A DNA stretch of 64,000 nt from Meandrina meandrites (lineage: Eukaryota > Cnidaria > Anthozoa > Scleractinia > Meandrinidae): contig OY855904.1 in assembly GCA_963693305.1 (NCBI GenBank), positions 12,422,496 to 12,486,495 on the forward strand, written 5' to 3'. Position 1 is the first letter of the stretch; each line of letters starts with the position of its first letter. Below the pieces are notes generated by a model. It made no database searches. It saw only the letters and a program-made list of their open reading frames with translations, and was not told the origin of the DNA. A program made the translations under genes and the position numbers. Below are positions 59,405 through 64,000 of the stretch, piece after piece.

Positions 59405-62400
59405 TGCTTAATGAACGTGCGTCCGAGAGTGGAAAATGAAGAGCACTGTTCTAGACAACGCTTGCTTTGTCCAAAATAACAGGGAGTGGTCCAGCGGTAC
59501 CACCAGTTACGTGTGATAGGATTTTACACACACACGACTTCACATAATTGAGCAGAACTGGAGCTGACGACAACGTACACAATTTCTAGGCTCATGAGAA
59601 AAGCTGCTTATGGGGAAAGATTCAAATTAAAACTTAATAATCAAAAACCCGACAAAGAGTACTAACAAAAATATAGGATTAAAGTTTCTCTGATTCTCGT
59701 AGTAAATTCGTTTCGATTTTTCAGAAACGTTTAAATTCCCATCGTTATATTCATAATATATTTGCTCTTATTTAAATTCTAATAAAAGTCTGCGGTTATT
59801 ACGTTTTAAGATAATATAATTTTTTTTGTATTTTCTTTTTTTCTTTAACGTTTGATGGTGAAGCAGCGCGAAAGCACTGATAGACGAGACAGGGGCTTTT
59901 CCATGATTATGTCCGCCATATTATGCGAAGGACAAGAAGAGCATTGTTGACACGCTGTTATTAGATTATGCATCGGCGAGAGAGTGAAAAAAAAAACCCA
60001 CAGTTCATTAAACTTGAAGGTTATAGGGGGTATTAACTGTTGAGTTTATTAAAAGATTCAGTGTCTCTTGAAAACGTGAAAATCTATCTACCTGTGATTT
60101 TTTTTTTTGCATTTTGAGATCTTTTAGGCGCCACATCTAACATAGGAACAAATGAACGAAAACGAGCCTGAAATTCTTTGAAAACAAGCTCGAGAATGGA
60201 AATTTCAGTAAAATGGCACACCATAAAATGTTATCGCTACTGTCTTCAGGGACTCCACAAATAACCAAAGAGGCTAGCTTCAGTCAAAAAGATTTATTCT
60301 TAAAGTTGAAGCACAACTTCACTCCACCAAAGTACATTTCACACCCACTCTAAGCACTTTCCACGAACAAGCAAACAAAATGCTTCAAATGCGAGCTGTT
60401 CGACTCGAAAACAGAATTGCAAAAGAACGAAAACACTTATACGAAGTTCGTTTAGCTCTTGTAGTTAAAGCTTTGTTAACATGTTTACCCGACTGACCAA
60501 GAAGAAGTAAATATAAGAAAAAAAACTTGATAGATTTTTCTGTCTCTGGAAATAGACGGAGTCTAAATATTTTATTTATTTACCTAATGCTCGAGAGAAC
60601 ATTCATCTTATTTTTGTTGAGATCCAATATGTGTATACAAAGAGGCCGCTGAGCGACTCAGAGCAGAAATTTGCTATTTATGTAATACGTTGGTTCGCTT
60701 CTTTTATAGATGTGATGATTTGATGTTGTTGAATTTCTAAAAGAAAAATAATAAAATACTTGCCCTGAACGTAAATTGATTATTATTAAAGAAGACCAGT
60801 TTAGTGCAGCTTTAATTTCTAGAATGGTCTGTTCGTTTTCTTCCTTCCATCGAATAAATCTGAGAAGCTAACATACCAACTGTAAGTTTTTATAATTGCC
60901 ACTTGTTATCCCAAAAATCAGCTCTAAAAAGTGGACTTGTTTAGATTTTTCATGATTTACTGGAAAGATTTCAAGTTGTGCTATTGCTTACACCGGGACA
61001 GGTGGATAACGTAATCGGATTTCTTCTTTCTTGTTTGTTTATGGATTAACACATGCAGTGAATCATGAAAATTTCAAGAAAAAAATCACTGAACTAAGTA
61101 CTTTCACTCCTGCCAGGGTATTTTTATTCTGAAACAAAACGACGTTATTTTCGCAACGGCCTCTTTTGAAATTTTTTCTTTAGGCATATCTTAAGAACGT
61201 GTTTTGTAACACGCATGATTAGTTAATATACATATTTTGAGAAAAGTGTCATGTTATTAAAACTCGAGGACTCGATCTTTTCAGTTTTGTTAGCGCATGT
61301 GGTTTGTTCGGTTGAACTACAAGTAAGATTTAAGCACATGGACGAAAAACTCATGGGAAAACTTTTGCATCAATTTACTGCATTATTTTGCAAACTTAGC
61401 ACATTAAAAGTCATCATTAATTTTGTATCAGATCGTTTTCCTTCCTCCAGCATGCATGAAAATTAAAAAGCCTTCGAGAGGGAGTGTTGCAGTCAGGCTC
61501 TTATTGCAATGAAACTGGGGTCGTAATGTGGGTTATTACTGCATTGGACAGTTTGTTTAGTGAAATTTAGATTTGGAAGCTTTGGAAATCCAAACTGAAA
61601 ATCTTAATGGCAACTGATTAGAGGCACCGTCATGCTGACGTATAGTGGCATTGAGCCAATAGTTAACCCCCTTTTAGCAAATCACTTTACAAATCTGCCG
61701 CAAGCATAATGGATTCTTGAAATATAAACAACACAAAATTTTTATTAACGACGGGCAAACTCCGGGCAGGGTATTTTCTTAGCACATTTTCAAAATTTGT
61801 TCAAACTTGCCTCAATGTTCGTTTACAAAAGCAGTTATATAAAACGAGAGTGTAATCTCAAATATGAAAATTGTTACAAAAGATAGGAAAGACAGTGTAC
61901 AAATAATGGATTTTCTTTACAAAGAATTTATTGAAAATATTATTCAAAATGAAAAACGTTTCTGACCGTGAAAAGTATTTGAAAAATGAAGAACAAAGCA
62001 CAACCAATGGACAGTGAATTGTAATAAAATGGCATCGGATGTAGTTAATATTTAACAGGCAGATAAATGGCCGGAGGAGAAGCACCATTTCGGCTGCGAT
62101 GTGTGACGATAGCATTAATTTTTAGTTGTGTTTTATATCACATGAAAACATGTGAATGCAGGAATGTTGCCACATACGCCTTAAGGGCAAAAAATGAGGA
62201 TTTTTTTCAACAAGAAAGATCAGAATGAAAGCTAGGCCTCCAAATGGCCCCAAGTCAACTGAAATTCCAAGAGAAGAAGGATCTGACGCGGCATGACTCA
62301 GGAGATCGGTACATTCACTACCACCACACCCACCCCCAAGGTGGTTTATTCGGTATTTTGTTTTGTTCATTTTTGAAAGGAATTAATTAAAAACGTTTTC

Positions 62401-64000
62401 AGAGAATGTTCTTAAAAATTTCTTCCTTGAAGAAGTGCACTAGGATGGTATAAGTATATAACGTAACAGCGAAATCGGGTAAGCCGGCTTGAATCAAGTT
62501 TGAATTTATTCATGTCACAGTCCTTTGAAATGTTCTTTTACTTTATGTACGTCGCAAGAAAGCGGAAAATATGTTGTCCATTGTACAAATCGTGATCGAA
62601 TATATAGCATCGTTTACTTAAGAAACATATAGTTAAAAGCATTAAGACTAATTTCAATGAATCTTAAAACATCCTTACCTACTATTTGGCCTGAAATTTA
62701 ATTAGTTATTTGACAAAAAAAGTCAATAAGAACTAACAAGGCAAACTTTTGGCGATAAAACGATTTTTTAAAAGTGATATAGACTAAAGAGAAATCGCGA
62801 TAAATTTCTTTCTAAGTGATGGTTGAATATAATCTGTTAAAAACAATATTTAAGGCGCTTCAAGTTAACTTTAAGGTATTTCAACTCCTAACACAGAAAG
62901 TTCTTTGCTTTTTCCATTCGTAAATACACCAAGCCATGAGATATTTCAGTCTGAAATTACAATCAGAGTTGAACTAAGCATATCCAGAAAAAAACGAAAC
63001 ATTTAATAAGATGTGTGCAAACATTTAGCTCTCAATGCTTTTAGCCCTGTCTGATTATAAATATTCGATTTTTTTTTCTGTTAAACCTGTATTCATTACT
63101 GTTTTGCGCCAGCACTTATCGAATGCTGTTTTGATAGATTGTTGTCACCTTTGGCAATAAAAACTTCTATGAAATTTTTTTTCAGAAGTAGTTTGATGTT
63201 AAAACTTCCAAACAGTGGCATTTTGAAGATTTATTACAATATCTAATGGGTTACTGGGTTATCGCTAATAGCTTATCTCAAATTGCCAAAAAGGTTTGTA
63301 ATCGACTTTGCATTGGTATTCTTTGTTATTGTTTTCGCGGAGCAGTGGCATTCTGCCCAAAGCTAAGTAGCATTCCTTAATGACACGTTTATTTAAATTC
63401 GTTATGCTGTTATGCACAAACATGTTTCTATTCAGCATTTTGGGTTAATTACAAAATAAAATTATCTGCGCCATTTTGTCAAAACTTGGAACGGAATCTC
63501 ACACCTGCATTCTTAGGTTTTTGGAATCATTCGGTTTGAAGTGTCTTGGTAAACATTCACACCTTGGGTGATTTTCAAAGGGTTCGCTCTACTTAACTTT
63601 CTGCGAGGAGATGAATCTAATACAGATTAACAGAGATTAAAATTTATCTTGCATCTCCTTCAAAAATGTAGAATTTCAATAACTGATGCTGAACAACCAA
63701 ACATAGAAACATTTTCCGGCGAGGTAAAATATTGATTAGGTGTGGCCGTGCTATCGGCGCAGAATCCCTTAAGGTTGCGCAATCGTTTTAAAAAGTTTCC
63801 TCTCAGTTAACCAGAGAACAGGTTGTGTATTCAGCCAGCTAAATGGCTTTTTCTTTCAAACCACCCCAAAACCAGATATTACGCCCGCGGATATATTAAA
63901 GCTGAGTACAGAATTGTTTTTCCGAATGCACGCAATGGAAATTTCATGCGGCCGGCTAACTCAAAACTACCGAGCTTCATAAAAATCCAGTCTGCTTGAA
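59405..64000. other. 4.6 kb upstream of the second Gfi gene, nothing coding seen
   Basis: AT-rich DNA without a supported exon, clear inverted repeat or microsatellite. The part next to 59404 should contain the promoter and 5' UTR; I saw no TATA box or paired E-boxes there. The frames present are short and lack family resemblance. Confidence 0.5.

Overview
This is eukaryotic, intron-rich, AT-rich DNA from an animal. Canonical GT..AG introns, ciliary genes, a promethin and two Gfi-type SNAG zinc-finger genes, together with many short hairpin transposons and tRNA-derived SINEs, suggest a cnidarian, most likely an anthozoan such as a stony coral. That assignment is inference: no rRNA or mitochondrial marker is present. 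I see no CRISPR array, operon, viral gene or intact transposase.

Layout. 269-5284 (minus): ten exons of ODAD3/CCDC151, an outer dynein arm docking coiled-coil protein; its 3' end lies beyond the window. 5285-5520: a short shared promoter with an RFX X-box-like palindrome. 5521-8244 (plus): six exons of SWI5, a recombination mediator, here with an unusual N-terminal winged-helix-like segment. 9689-16710 (minus): an eight-exon gene for a 329-residue protein that I do not recognise. 16711-24731: repeat-rich intergenic DNA with two well-delimited non-autonomous DNA transposons, both with intact target duplications. 24732-26934 (plus): LDAF1/TMEM159 (promethin), two exons. 26935-37652: (AAT)n arrays, then about 10 kb with no gene that I can support. 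37653-40663 (plus): a three-exon Gfi1 orthologue with a SNAG motif and six C2H2 fingers. 40664-55077: no supported gene; scattered small repeats. 55078-59404 (minus): a second three-exon Gfi paralogue with a SNAG motif and five fingers, pointing toward the first. 59405-64000: no gene seen.

Functional links. ODAD3 and SWI5 are a head-to-head pair probably sharing a promoter. The two Gfi genes share exon number, intron phases (both introns phase 1) and orientation toward each other, so they look like an old local inverted duplication with later divergence. The large non-coding flanks around them fit regulatory DNA of developmental transcription factors, but the sequence alone does not prove that. 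Exon structures were assembled by hand from reading frame, splice signals and family resemblance; all phases close without a frameshift.
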